Below, piece by piece: positions 17,643 to 25,132 of a stretch of 64,000 nucleotides of DNA. The stretch covers positions 62,001 to 126,000 of the forward strand of contig NZ_WIOK01000017.1 of the NCBI RefSeq assembly GCF_009467825.1, in the 5' to 3' direction. Source of the stretch: Cyclobacterium xiamenense. Its GTDB lineage: Bacteria; Bacteroidota; Bacteroidia; Cytophagales; Cyclobacteriaceae. The notes below the pieces were generated by a model. The model saw only the letters and a list, made by a program, of their open reading frames with translations, was not told where the DNA came from and searched no databases. Position 1 is the stretch's first letter. Every line of letters starts with the position of its first letter. Position numbers and translations under genes: made by a program.

Positions 17643-18890
17643 TTACCCCCTCCTCAATTCAATCACCGTAATTTCCGGCCAGATGCCTACCCGCCCCGAG
17701 AAGGCATGGAAGCCGAAGCCCCGATTGACGTACAGGTATTTTCCGGCTTCCGCTACCAATCCGGCCCAATTGGGATACCGGTATTGGGCGGGACTCCAAC
17801 GAAAAAGGGGCGTTTCTATCCCAAATTGCATGCCATGGGTGTGCCCACTCAGGGTCAAGTGAATGTTTTTTGGATGCTTTTTGACCTGCTCGTCCCAGTG
17901 GGAAGGATCGTGCGAAAGCAAAATTTTAAACTCTTCCTCAGCTACACCCGACAGGGATTTTTCGAGGTCTCCCTTGGACTGAAACCCAACTCCCCAGTTT
18001 TCTACGCCCAATAGGCGGATCCGCTGCGCGCCTTTTTCCAGCACCCTGTTTTCATCCAGCAGTAGGTCGTATCCCAGGTCTTTGTGCTTTTGCTTTAGCT
18101 GTTCAAAATTTGCCCGCTTCGCCTCCGGACTGGGCCAGGATGAATAGTCCCCATAATCGTGATTACCCAGGATGGAGTACTGCCCGAACGGCGCACGAAT
18201 TTGCGCAAATGCCTCCAACATGGGTTCGATCTCATCCGCCCGGTGATTTACCAGATCCCCGGTAAATACAAAAAGATCCGATTTTTGCGATGCCGCAAGT
18301 GCTGCCCCCTTTTTTACCGCTTCCATATCGGTAAAACTTCCCGCATGAATGTCCGATAGCTGGGTAATGGTAAAGCCGTCAAAAGCTTCCGGTAAGTCGG
18401 GAAAATAGATGGTTTTTCGGATGGTTCGGAAATCGTATTTGCCTTTAACTATCCCATAAACAAACCCCGTGAATGGGATAACTGCCGCACTGAACGCAAG
18501 CTGACTTATAAACTTTCTTCGTCCCGGATAAACGCCACCATCATCCGAAGAAAGCCCAGCCGAAAAATACGACCAGGTAGCACTCAATCCACGGAAAATG
18601 TCCTCCCCAAACAAAAAGGCGATCACCGTTAGCTGCGTGACCGAAATGGTGAGAAATAAATTCAGCGATTGCTGAGAGGTTGGCGAGATTTTCCCTTCCT
18701 GCATAATCCGGAAAAATGTAAGGCCGATCCACAAACTGATGCCTCCAGAAACCAGCCAATAGGCGAATTTCCCCCTGGAAGCCCATGCTACGGGCAGCAG
18801 GGTTTTCACTCCCTGGTAGACGTACCAATTTAAGAAAAACAGTACAGCCAGTACAATGAAAATGATAACGATGCCACCCACTTTTGTCAT
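17643..18890 (-). CDS. Membrane-anchored calcineurin-like metallophosphoesterase
   Basis: A YaeI/YkuE-type phosphoesterase of 415 residues. The N-terminal half has about four membrane helices (IVIIFIVLAVLFFLNWYVY, FAYWLVSGGISLWIGLTFF, LFLTISVTQLTVIAFLF) and a further hydrophobic stretch after RRKFISQLAFS. The catalytic domain carries every metal motif: LSDIHAG, TGDLVN, GNHDYG, LLSHDP and SGHTHGMQ. In relatives the substrate may be a lipid phosphate; here it is unknown. It is convergent with the EPS block and reads from an 88-nt gap after the Anbu operon. ATG at 18890. Confidence 0.92.
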   Translation of the reverse strand: MTKVGGIVIIFIVLAVLFFLNWYVYQGVKTLLPVAWASRGKFAYWLVSGGISLWIGLTFFRIMQEGKISPTSQQSLNLFLTISVTQLTVIAFLFGEDIFRGLSATWSYFSAGLSSDDGGVYPGRRKFISQLAFSAAVIPFTGFVYGIVKGKYDFRTIRKTIYFPDLPEAFDGFTITQLSDIHAGSFTDMEAVKKGAALAASQKSDLFVFTGDLVNHRADEIEPMLEAFAQIRAPFGQYSILGNHDYGDYSSWPSPEAKRANFEQLKQKHKDLGYDLLLDENRVLEKGAQRIRLLGVENWGVGFQSKGDLEKSLSGVAEEEFKILLSHDPSHWDEQVKKHPKNIHLTLSGHTHGMQFGIETPLFRWSPAQYRYPNWAGLVAEAGKYLYVNRGFGFHAFSGRVGIWPEITVIELRRG

Positions 18891-18978
18891 GTTTTTTTAT
18901 GTTACCCTAATTAATCGCAAACGGAAAGAAAAGGTTTGGTATTCGACTGAAAAAGCAGAAAGTATTGGATTTGTGCTC

Positions 18979-19836
18979 CTACAAGGCCTGAATACGTACG
19001 GTGGCATGCATGGAAGGTTCCTGCAGTTGATCGCCACCAAAGCTTCCATGCACCGGCAGGGTGTTTTGCGGGAGAAAGCTACAGGCAAGGGGAATATAGT
19101 GTTCGTCCGTCATCAGGCCCAGACTGGGGTCCAGTCCAACCCAGCCCGCACCCGGTAGATAGGTCTCTACCCAGGCGTGAAGTTCGTGTCCTTCCTCCAA
19201 TTCCGGGTTAAAGGCATAGCCGCTCACAAATCGGGCAGCCAGCCCCAGATGCCGGAGGATTTCGATCAACATCCAGGACAGGTCTCTACAGGATCCTTTA
19301 CCGGCAGCAAAGGTATAATCCGCTTCCCATAGGTTTTCTTCTTCCCGGATAATGTGCTGCCAATCGGCGTGGATGGAGGCATTGAGGCCGGTTAGAAAAC
19401 CAATGGGATCCCGAGAGGTTAATTTTGCCAATCCGTATTTCTGTAGCAGTGCATTATTGCTATGGTTTAGATAGGCTTGGAGCAGCGGCATATCGGCTTC
19501 CGGGTAGGAAAAGGGTGTTTCGGCTTCCGGATCCAATTGATCAATGAACGATTGATCCACCAAAAATAAAAAGGGATTAAATGGGGTATGAATGGACTCA
19601 AAAGAGGTTCGAATGTGTAAGCGGTCGGTTTCTTTTGCAAACCATACCTGGAAAAATGGATTGCCCTCCAGGCTGTACCGTTCATTTATGCCGGCGGGTT
19701 CGGGTTGGATGTGGAGCCTGAAATCATGAATTTTCAGGTAGTTTCGTTGCAGTGGGCGAAGAAAGATACGGTGTGGGTTGAGTCCAACCTGCTGATGGTA
19801 ATCGTAACTGGTGTCGTGTTGAATTTGTAGACGCAT
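18979..19836 (-). CDS. Transglutaminase-like cysteine peptidase of the Anbu operon
   Basis: A 285-residue protein of the bacterial transglutaminase-like family (COG1305 type) with an N-terminal beta domain (MRLQIQHDTSYDY...) and a papain-fold core. The triad is visible as Cys183 (KGSCRDLSW), His220 (ELHAWVE) and Asp236 (GLDPSLG). A TTG at 19884 would extend it by 16 residues, but the ATG at 19836 matches the usual family N-terminus. It lies 60 nt downstream of the Anbu gene. In the described Anbu neighbourhood this enzyme is predicted to cleave or make amide bonds on a peptide tag. No signal peptide is seen. Confidence 0.9.
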   Translation of the reverse strand: MRLQIQHDTSYDYHQQVGLNPHRIFLRPLQRNYLKIHDFRLHIQPEPAGINERYSLEGNPFFQVWFAKETDRLHIRTSFESIHTPFNPFLFLVDQSFIDQLDPEAETPFSYPEADMPLLQAYLNHSNNALLQKYGLAKLTSRDPIGFLTGLNASIHADWQHIIREEENLWEADYTFAAGKGSCRDLSWMLIEILRHLGLAARFVSGYAFNPELEEGHELHAWVETYLPGAGWVGLDPSLGLMTDEHYIPLACSFLPQNTLPVHGSFGGDQLQEPSMHATVRIQAL

Positions 19837-19896
19837 CGTGTATTCGTTAAAGGGTACGGAAAACCCGGCATCTGTGGAATTCAAATGGGGTGAAAT

Positions 19897-20637
19897 CTAC
19901 TCGCTTTCTTCGATTTCTTCGTGAAAAAAGGCTTTTTTCAATATATCGGCCGGTAGTTTATGGATGGCCTCTTTTAGCGAATTGTTCCAAAACTCGGACA
20001 AATGATTCAGTTCGTGCTGCTCAAAGCGATTTTCTATGACATGGTAACTGTCGTTTTCCAAAATGACGGTATCAATGGGGTAATCGACATCGTTGGCACT
20101 GATTCGGGTAGCATCAAAGGCCAGAAAGGCACTTTTCAAGGCAAAATAAAGCGGCTCTTCGTATTTCAGGGACCGGCGCAGTACTGGATTTCCAAATCCC
20201 GTGTTGCCGATGATCACAAAGGGTGTTCCCTGCCGTATTTCAATCCAATTTCCCTGTGGATACAACAGATACAGCTTGGGCTCACTGTCTTCTTCCAACT
20301 GCCCCCCGATGATCGAATAGAGGTTGAACGAGAAACCGGATTTTTCCAGTGAGTCCATGTCTTCTTCCGCCACCCGCTTGACTTGATCCGCAAAGCCATT
20401 GACTGCTTTGTATAATTTATCGAAGGAATCGTCTTCCTTTTCGATGAGTTCTCCAAAGTAGGTGATGGCCTTGTCACGAACCGACCGAAGGCCGGAAGTC
20501 ATGATAAAGAAGGAGTGCCTTTTTTTATTGACGGTGTATAATTTTTTCGAGGTGGTGGTTTCGTTTCCGGACGTGATTCTGGTGTCTGATAAGCCAACGA
20601 TCCCGTGCTTCGTCTTAATTCCAATACAAAATGTCAT
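19897..20637 (-). CDS. Anbu, proteasome beta-subunit-like peptidase
   Basis: An Ntn-hydrolase of the 20S-proteasome superfamily (ancestral beta subunit, COG3484 type), 246 residues. The N-terminus reads MTFCIGIKTKHGIVGLSDTR: Thr2 would become the N-terminal nucleophile after Met removal, and the GIVGLSDTR strand is the Anbu counterpart of the beta-subunit S1-S2 region. The conserved IIGNTGFGNPVL and SANDVDYPIDTVI segments are also present. It starts with a 4-nt ATGA overlap with the alpha-E gene. Anbu assembles into oligomeric rings or spirals in characterised species, with unknown physiological substrates. The acidic C-terminus (HEEIEESE) is notable. Confidence 0.92.
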   Translation of the reverse strand: MTFCIGIKTKHGIVGLSDTRITSGNETTTSKKLYTVNKKRHSFFIMTSGLRSVRDKAITYFGELIEKEDDSFDKLYKAVNGFADQVKRVAEEDMDSLEKSGFSFNLYSIIGGQLEEDSEPKLYLLYPQGNWIEIRQGTPFVIIGNTGFGNPVLRRSLKYEEPLYFALKSAFLAFDATRISANDVDYPIDTVILENDSYHVIENRFEQHELNHLSEFWNNSLKEAIHKLPADILKKAFFHEEIEESE

Positions 20638-21614
20638 CCTTGCTCCATAGTTTGGCTTACAAAGTTATCTTTTATTTGGAAATAATTATCGTTTATCTGA
20701 TTCGATATGTGATTGATTTTTACTTGAAGGTGTTCCAGGTATTCGTGGAGTCCGGTACTGATGATGTCGTTGACATCGTCAAACTCCAATTTGGATCGAA
20801 GCTCTCCCATGGATTTTTCGGCCCGGTTGGAAAAGCCCGAGCCGTTTGTTCCGGAAATCTTAAAAAGACTTTGCTCGGCCTCACGGAGGCAGAAAAACAC
20901 GGAACGGGGGAAATATTGGTTCAACACCAAAAACTCCACTACACCGGAAGGGTCGATGGTACCGTAAAGCCTGCGGTAGGTATTAAAGGCTGTGACCGAT
21001 TTCAACAGGGCCATCCAGTGAAGGAAGTCCAGCGGAGATCCCACCTCTTTGGGGGAGGGAAGGAGGATATGGTATTTGACATCCAAAATACGCGACGTTT
21101 TGTCCGCCCGCTCCAGGTATTGGCCTAGTTGGCGAAAATACCAGCCTTCTGTCCGGGCGACGGTACTATCTGCAATGCCGTAAAGTAACAGTATTTGCGA
21201 TTTGACCGACTCGAAAAAAACCCTTGGATCTTCTTTTTTCCAGACTTTACCTTCAGAGCCGCGTTTTACAAAATGATAGGCTTCGTTCAGTTTCTCCCAG
21301 GTTTCCTTGGTCAGGTTTTCCCGAATCATGCGGGCATTTTCCCGTGCTTTGCTGACCGAAGAAATGAGGGAGTTGGGATTATCCGCATCAAAAGCCAGAA
21401 AATAGATGACTTCCTGCATGTCGTAATTTTGATTCTTTGCCTGGTAAAGCGCTTTGTCTCCGGTAGCTAAAATCAGAGGCTCCCATTGTTCCTTCAGGTC
21501 TCCGGGAAGATCCAGCATCAGGTTGAAATTTACGTCGATAAAACGGGCATAGTTTTCTGCTCTCTCCAGGTACCTGCCCAGCCAGTAAATGGAATTTGCT
21601 ACTCTACTTAACAT
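20634..21614 (-). CDS. Alpha-E domain protein (Anbu operon)
   Basis: A 326-residue all-alpha protein of the COG2307 alpha-E family. The start is diagnostic: MLSRVANSIYWLGRYLERAENYAR. Other recognisable segments are GWYFRQLGQYLERADKTSR, which repeats the E-R-A theme, and FLVLNQYFPRSVFFCLREAE. The biochemical function is unknown. It always travels with a circularly permuted ATP-grasp, with which it is thought to form a peptide-ligase complex. It lies 15 nt after the ATP-grasp stop and overlaps Anbu by 4 nt, so all three are one transcription unit. Confidence 0.93.
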   Translation of the reverse strand: MLSRVANSIYWLGRYLERAENYARFIDVNFNLMLDLPGDLKEQWEPLILATGDKALYQAKNQNYDMQEVIYFLAFDADNPNSLISSVSKARENARMIRENLTKETWEKLNEAYHFVKRGSEGKVWKKEDPRVFFESVKSQILLLYGIADSTVARTEGWYFRQLGQYLERADKTSRILDVKYHILLPSPKEVGSPLDFLHWMALLKSVTAFNTYRRLYGTIDPSGVVEFLVLNQYFPRSVFFCLREAEQSLFKISGTNGSGFSNRAEKSMGELRSKLEFDDVNDIISTGLHEYLEHLQVKINHISNQINDNYFQIKDNFVSQTMEQG

Positions 21615-21629
21615 AATGGTTGTTGTTGG

Positions 21630-23057
21630 TTAGTACAATACCCAGGTGTCTTTGCTTCCCCCACCCTGAGAACTATTGACGACCAGCGATCCTTTTTTCA
21701 GGGCTACCCGGGTGAGCGCACCTGGAATCACTTCGATCTCTTTCCCGTACAGAATGTACGGCCGTAAATCCACGTGTCTCCCCTCGATGGATTTGTTGTC
21801 GATGATGGAAGGGACCGTAGAAAGCGATAACGTGGGTTGGGCGATGTAGTTGGTGGGGTTATCCTGTATTAATTTTCGGAAACGTTCGTGTTCTTCGGAA
21901 TCGGCTTTTGGTCCAATGAGCATGCCGTATCCCCCGGCAGCATTGGTTTCCTTGACCACCAGATCGGCAATGTTGTCCAGAACGTATTCTCTGTCCGCTT
22001 TTTCCCGGCAGAGATAGGTAGGGACGTTTTTTAATATGGGTTCCTCCTTGAGGTAATACCGAATGATTCTGGGGACATAGGCATAAACGGCCTTGTCATC
22101 GGCCACGCCGGTACCCGGTGCATTTGCCAGGGCCACGTTGCCTGCTTTGTAGGCTTCAAATAGCCCAGGTACACCCAGCATGGAATCCGGATTAAAGGCC
22201 AGGGGGTCCAGGAACGTGTCATCGATTCGCCGGTACAGGACATCGATTTGTTCCAGGCCTTTGGTGGTCTGCATGTACACCTTTTTGTTTTCCACCAGCA
22301 GATCCATTCCCGATACCAATTCCACCCCCATTTGCTGTGCCAGGTACGAATGCTCGAAGTAAGCAGAATTGTAAACCCCCGGCGTTAGCACCCCGATCAC
22401 TGGTTTGGGCTTTTCCGACAGGAATTGCAGCATTTCCAAAAGCTTGGTGCTGTAATCCGAGACAGGGCGTACGCCCAGGCTATTGAAGAGTTCCGGAAAG
22501 GCCCTTTTGATGATTTCCCGGCTTTCCAGCATGTAAGACACGCCCGAAGGACAGCGCAGGTTATCTTCGAGTACGTAAAAATCCCCATCTTTGTCTCTGA
22601 CCAGGTCGGTACCGGTAATGTGGCACCAAATGCCTTTGGGAGGAGTGAGGCCCTTGCAGGGCTCCAAATAATCTTTACTCCCCAAAATGAGATCCCTTGG
22701 AATCACTTCGTCCGCAAAGATTTTTTGCTCGTTGTAAATGTCCTGCAGGAATAGATTCAAGGCATCAATTCGCTGTTTCAGGCCGTCTTCGAGGATTTTC
22801 CATTCGTTTGCGGGAATGATTCGGGGAATGATGTCCAGGTGTAAAATTTTTTCCAGCCCCTCTTTGTCGTGGTACACGTTGAACGTCATACCCATGGCCA
22901 TTTGCGCTTTGTCAGCCGAATACTGTAGGTGACTAAGTTTTTTGGCAGAGATGCTTTGAATGTAGTTGCCAAATCGACTGTAGTGCGGTCTCAGTTCCCG
23001 TTCGTTTCGGTACATTTCATCGTAAAAGCCGTGTTGGTTGTTGTGGATTACCTTCAT
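21630..23057 (-). CDS. Circularly permuted ATP-grasp ligase (Anbu operon)
   Basis: A 475-residue COG2308-type ATP-grasp predicted to form amide bonds with ATP, perhaps making or attaching a short peptide tag. Visible motifs in order are YVLEDNLRCPSGVSYML, DVLYRRIDDTFLDPL, NAPGTGVADDKAVYAYVP, VVKETNAAGGYGM (nucleotide-binding glycine loop), HVDLRPYILYG and the C-terminal NSSQGGGSKDTWVL. It is the first gene of the operon, reading from ATG 23057 out of a dyad-rich upstream region. Family assignment is secure; its true substrates are not known. Confidence 0.93.
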   Translation of the reverse strand: MKVIHNNQHGFYDEMYRNERELRPHYSRFGNYIQSISAKKLSHLQYSADKAQMAMGMTFNVYHDKEGLEKILHLDIIPRIIPANEWKILEDGLKQRIDALNLFLQDIYNEQKIFADEVIPRDLILGSKDYLEPCKGLTPPKGIWCHITGTDLVRDKDGDFYVLEDNLRCPSGVSYMLESREIIKRAFPELFNSLGVRPVSDYSTKLLEMLQFLSEKPKPVIGVLTPGVYNSAYFEHSYLAQQMGVELVSGMDLLVENKKVYMQTTKGLEQIDVLYRRIDDTFLDPLAFNPDSMLGVPGLFEAYKAGNVALANAPGTGVADDKAVYAYVPRIIRYYLKEEPILKNVPTYLCREKADREYVLDNIADLVVKETNAAGGYGMLIGPKADSEEHERFRKLIQDNPTNYIAQPTLSLSTVPSIIDNKSIEGRHVDLRPYILYGKEIEVIPGALTRVALKKGSLVVNSSQGGGSKDTWVLY

Positions 23058-23100
23058 TGGTATGGATTGGTATCGACTTAAATTCTCGTTTCTAAAAACA

Positions 23101-23160
23101 ATTAGCTGAATAATCTAATCAAAGATTAGCATAATTGCAATTATTTCCGGCTATTCAGTT
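23101..23160 (-). promoter_or_regulatory. Nested palindromes upstream of the Anbu operon
   Basis: Three inverted repeats within 60 nt: CTAATC-aaa-GATTAG (23115-23129), the perfect 14-bp palindrome ATAATTGCAATTAT (23131-23144) and outer arms CTGAATA/TATTCAG (23106-23112 and 23152-23158). They lie 44-103 nt upstream of the ATP-grasp start and could be operator sites or a structured leader. No consensus promoter was found with confidence. Confidence 0.4.
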
Positions 23161-23204
23161 AAAATTTTTACATAACACGCTCTTTTTTTAGTTAAAAAAG
23201 TAAT

Positions 23205-23333
23205 TACTCCCCTCGGACAGGCCCTTACTGATTCTTCCCGGCCAACCAGAGCAGGAAGGCATATTCCATGGCCAATTCTTTTAAAGCCCTGAAGCGCCCG
23301 CTCGCACCTCCGTACCCTGCGTCCATGTTGGTG
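23205..23333 (-). pseudogene. 3'-terminal fragment of the S9 peptidase gene (direct-repeat copy 1)
   Basis: A 129-bp copy of 25004-25132, offset by 1799 nt, with only two mismatches (23288 and 23314). It encodes the last ~35 codons of the neighbouring peptidase, its stop and 20 nt beyond. The mismatch at 23314 turns the catalytic His codon of the GHGG motif into Tyr, so this copy is the non-functional relic. Similarity ends abruptly at both borders. Together with copy 2 it brackets the ATPase gene, the pattern expected from insertion at a gene's 3' end or recombination between peptidase alleles. There is no start codon or promoter. Confidence 0.9.
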
Positions 23334-23458
23334 GCAGAGGCTTGCGGGCATTTCTTTAGGTTTCGCTGATACGTAGTTTTCCGCAAGTGAGCTCGGGGGA
23401 ATACATTCGTGGATTTGGATACGTGATTACGGCTGTGGTATCTGTTTAGGCTTTTATT
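23334..23458. other. Spacer between repeat copy 1 and the ATPase gene
   Basis: No gene is visible in these 125 nt. Together with 23058-23333 it makes a 401-nt gene-free stretch that holds the Anbu upstream palindromes, the peptidase fragment and this spacer. No terminator hairpin was recognised after the ATPase stop. Confidence 0.4.
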
Positions 23459-24769
23459 TTACAGATCATCCAGGGAGTATCCCTTGTAAAGAATCTGATA
23501 ATCAATAAATTTAAGCAGCAGGCGCTCGGATTTTTTCTTTACCTTTTCCAGGCGTATGGCGTTTTTGTTTCGCTTGACTTCAGCGAATAATACGTTTTTA
23601 GTCATTTCATTAATTGCGACGATGTCTATTTCATTTTCACTATTTTTTTCCCAATACGTTCCTAAAAGGTTGAATTTTTTTTCAGATTTTAACCGTTCAA
23701 TAAAATACCTTTCCAGTGTTTTCCCACTAAAAGTAGAATAATCTCGTTTTACGATCTCCAAAATATATTCCAGATTTCCAGCCTCTATGGCACTACGGTT
23801 TTTATAAATAAATCTAAACCAAAAACGTAAAAAGTTATCCTCTATCGTGTACTTAACCGACCGACTAGTTGGTTTGGCCAAAATCGGTCGCACTTTTTTT
23901 ATAATTCCATATTCATTCTCTAACCTTTCCAAAAAACCTCCTGTCTGCATTTCCATGATGGACTCTATTTCTACCCTTGAAGTCTTTCCACTGGAAATCA
24001 ATGAAAGAATGGAAAAATAATTTCCATATTCTTTACCAAACTCCTCAATGAGGATGTTTTTCCCTTCGTCCAGGAAAAGTGAGCCTTCTGAGATTACTTC
24101 CTGCAGTATTTTTTTTTCGGTAAATGCATTCCGTTGTACCAGAAGTTCAATGTATTTTGGGACGCCTCCTGTAATCATAAAAAATGCCAAAAGGTCTTCG
24201 TTGGAAAAATTAGGGTGAAAGTCTCCAAGGATTTTTTTTTGAGTGGGGATATCAAATGCTTTTAGGTGAATACGTTGCGTAGCTCTGCCAAATAATGGTT
24301 CTTTTGCGTTTTCAAATATACGGGTCATCATGGAGTAGATGGAGCCGCATAAAATCAAATTGATTTTACTTTCATTTTTGCAGTTATCCCAGGTGCGTTG
24401 CATTTCAGAGAATACCGAAGGGTTAACTGAACTAAATTCCTGGAACTCATCAATAATGAGCGTAAAATGGCGTTCTTTTGAAACATTCATCAAAAAACTA
24501 AATAATCCGGTAAAAGTTTTTATTTCACCAAATATCGGAATAGCAAGTTTTTGTTTGATTTCTTCAGCGAATTCCAAACAAAGCAACGCTTCATTTTTTT
24601 TGGCAATGAAGAAATAAAGAAAAATATCCGTTTTATAGGCTTCTAATAGGAGACTTGTTTTACCCATTCTTCTTCGTCCCACCATGAAGGTCATTTGAGC
24701 AGATTGGACTGCAGACGCTTGTACCCTCCTCAGAATACTTAATTCGCTATCTCTATTGTAAAACAACAT
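23459..24769 (-). CDS. Archaeal-type AAA/STAND ATPase with C-terminal DUF234 (PD-(D/E)xK-like) domain
   Basis: A 436-residue protein with an N-terminal P-loop NTPase: Walker A VGRRRMGKTSLLLEAY (about residues 31-46) and Walker B TLIIDEFQEF (about 104-113). A winged-helix-like middle region follows. The C-terminal domain is DUF234-like, with a nuclease-type signature: NEIDIVAINEMTKNVLFAEVKRNK, i.e. D...ExK as in PD-(D/E)xK enzymes. The role is unknown; the family is patchily distributed and often isolated. The gene is visibly more AT-rich than its neighbours, stands alone between 129-bp direct repeats, and is preceded by two tandem palindromes. These point to horizontal acquisition. A defence or toxin function is possible but only inferred. 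Confidence 0.85.
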   Translation of the reverse strand: MLFYNRDSELSILRRVQASAVQSAQMTFMVGRRRMGKTSLLLEAYKTDIFLYFFIAKKNEALLCLEFAEEIKQKLAIPIFGEIKTFTGLFSFLMNVSKERHFTLIIDEFQEFSSVNPSVFSEMQRTWDNCKNESKINLILCGSIYSMMTRIFENAKEPLFGRATQRIHLKAFDIPTQKKILGDFHPNFSNEDLLAFFMITGGVPKYIELLVQRNAFTEKKILQEVISEGSLFLDEGKNILIEEFGKEYGNYFSILSLISSGKTSRVEIESIMEMQTGGFLERLENEYGIIKKVRPILAKPTSRSVKYTIEDNFLRFWFRFIYKNRSAIEAGNLEYILEIVKRDYSTFSGKTLERYFIERLKSEKKFNLLGTYWEKNSENEIDIVAINEMTKNVLFAEVKRNKNAIRLEKVKKKSERLLLKFIDYQILYKGYSLDDL

Positions 24770-24777
24770 AAATTATC

Positions 24778-24806
24778 GTAATTGAAATTACCGTAATTTG
24801 AATTAC
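24778..24806 (-). promoter_or_regulatory. Two tandem 14-bp palindromes just upstream of the ATPase start
   Basis: GTAATTGAAATTAC (24778-24791) and GTAATTTGAATTAC (24793-24806) are near-identical dyads whose centres are 15 nt apart, starting 9 nt upstream of the ATPase ATG. The whole block also forms a larger dyad (TCGTAATT ... AATTACGA). Placement over the expected transcription or translation start suggests an operator, perhaps for autoregulation; this is inference. Confidence 0.5.
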
Positions 24807-25003
24807 GAAAAAAAGATACGATAAATTTCCTTTGCAAGCAATAGGCCTTACCGATCGGCAGGATTTCACCCGCTTTTTTTCAGAATTGATTTGAAAAAAG
24901 AGGAGTGGAGGAAAGCTTTGCCTACCACAGCTCTGCCGGAGACAATTTCCCGCATGTAAATGGTTTGCAGAACAGGGTGTCCGGGTAGTTCCAACACAAC
25001 CAG

Positions 25004-25132
25004 TACTCCCCTCGGACAGGCCCTTACTGATTCTTCCCGGCCAACCAGAGCAGGAAGGCATATTCCATGGCCAATTCTTTTAAAGCTCTGAAGCGCCCGC
25101 TCGCACCTCCGTGCCCTGCGTCCATGTTGGTG
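25004..25132 (-). repeat. Direct-repeat copy 2 (functional 3' end of the S9 peptidase gene)
   Basis: A 129-nt segment that matches 23205-23333 at 127 positions. It covers the final codons of the intact peptidase, the stop at 25024-25026 and 20 nt downstream. It keeps the catalytic His codon. It marks the other boundary of the ~1.8-kb segment carrying the ATPase gene. Confidence 0.9.

Noticed and set aside
23151-23351. A 66-codon minus-strand frame
   Set aside because: It reads the peptidase fragment in the wrong frame and has no independent support.
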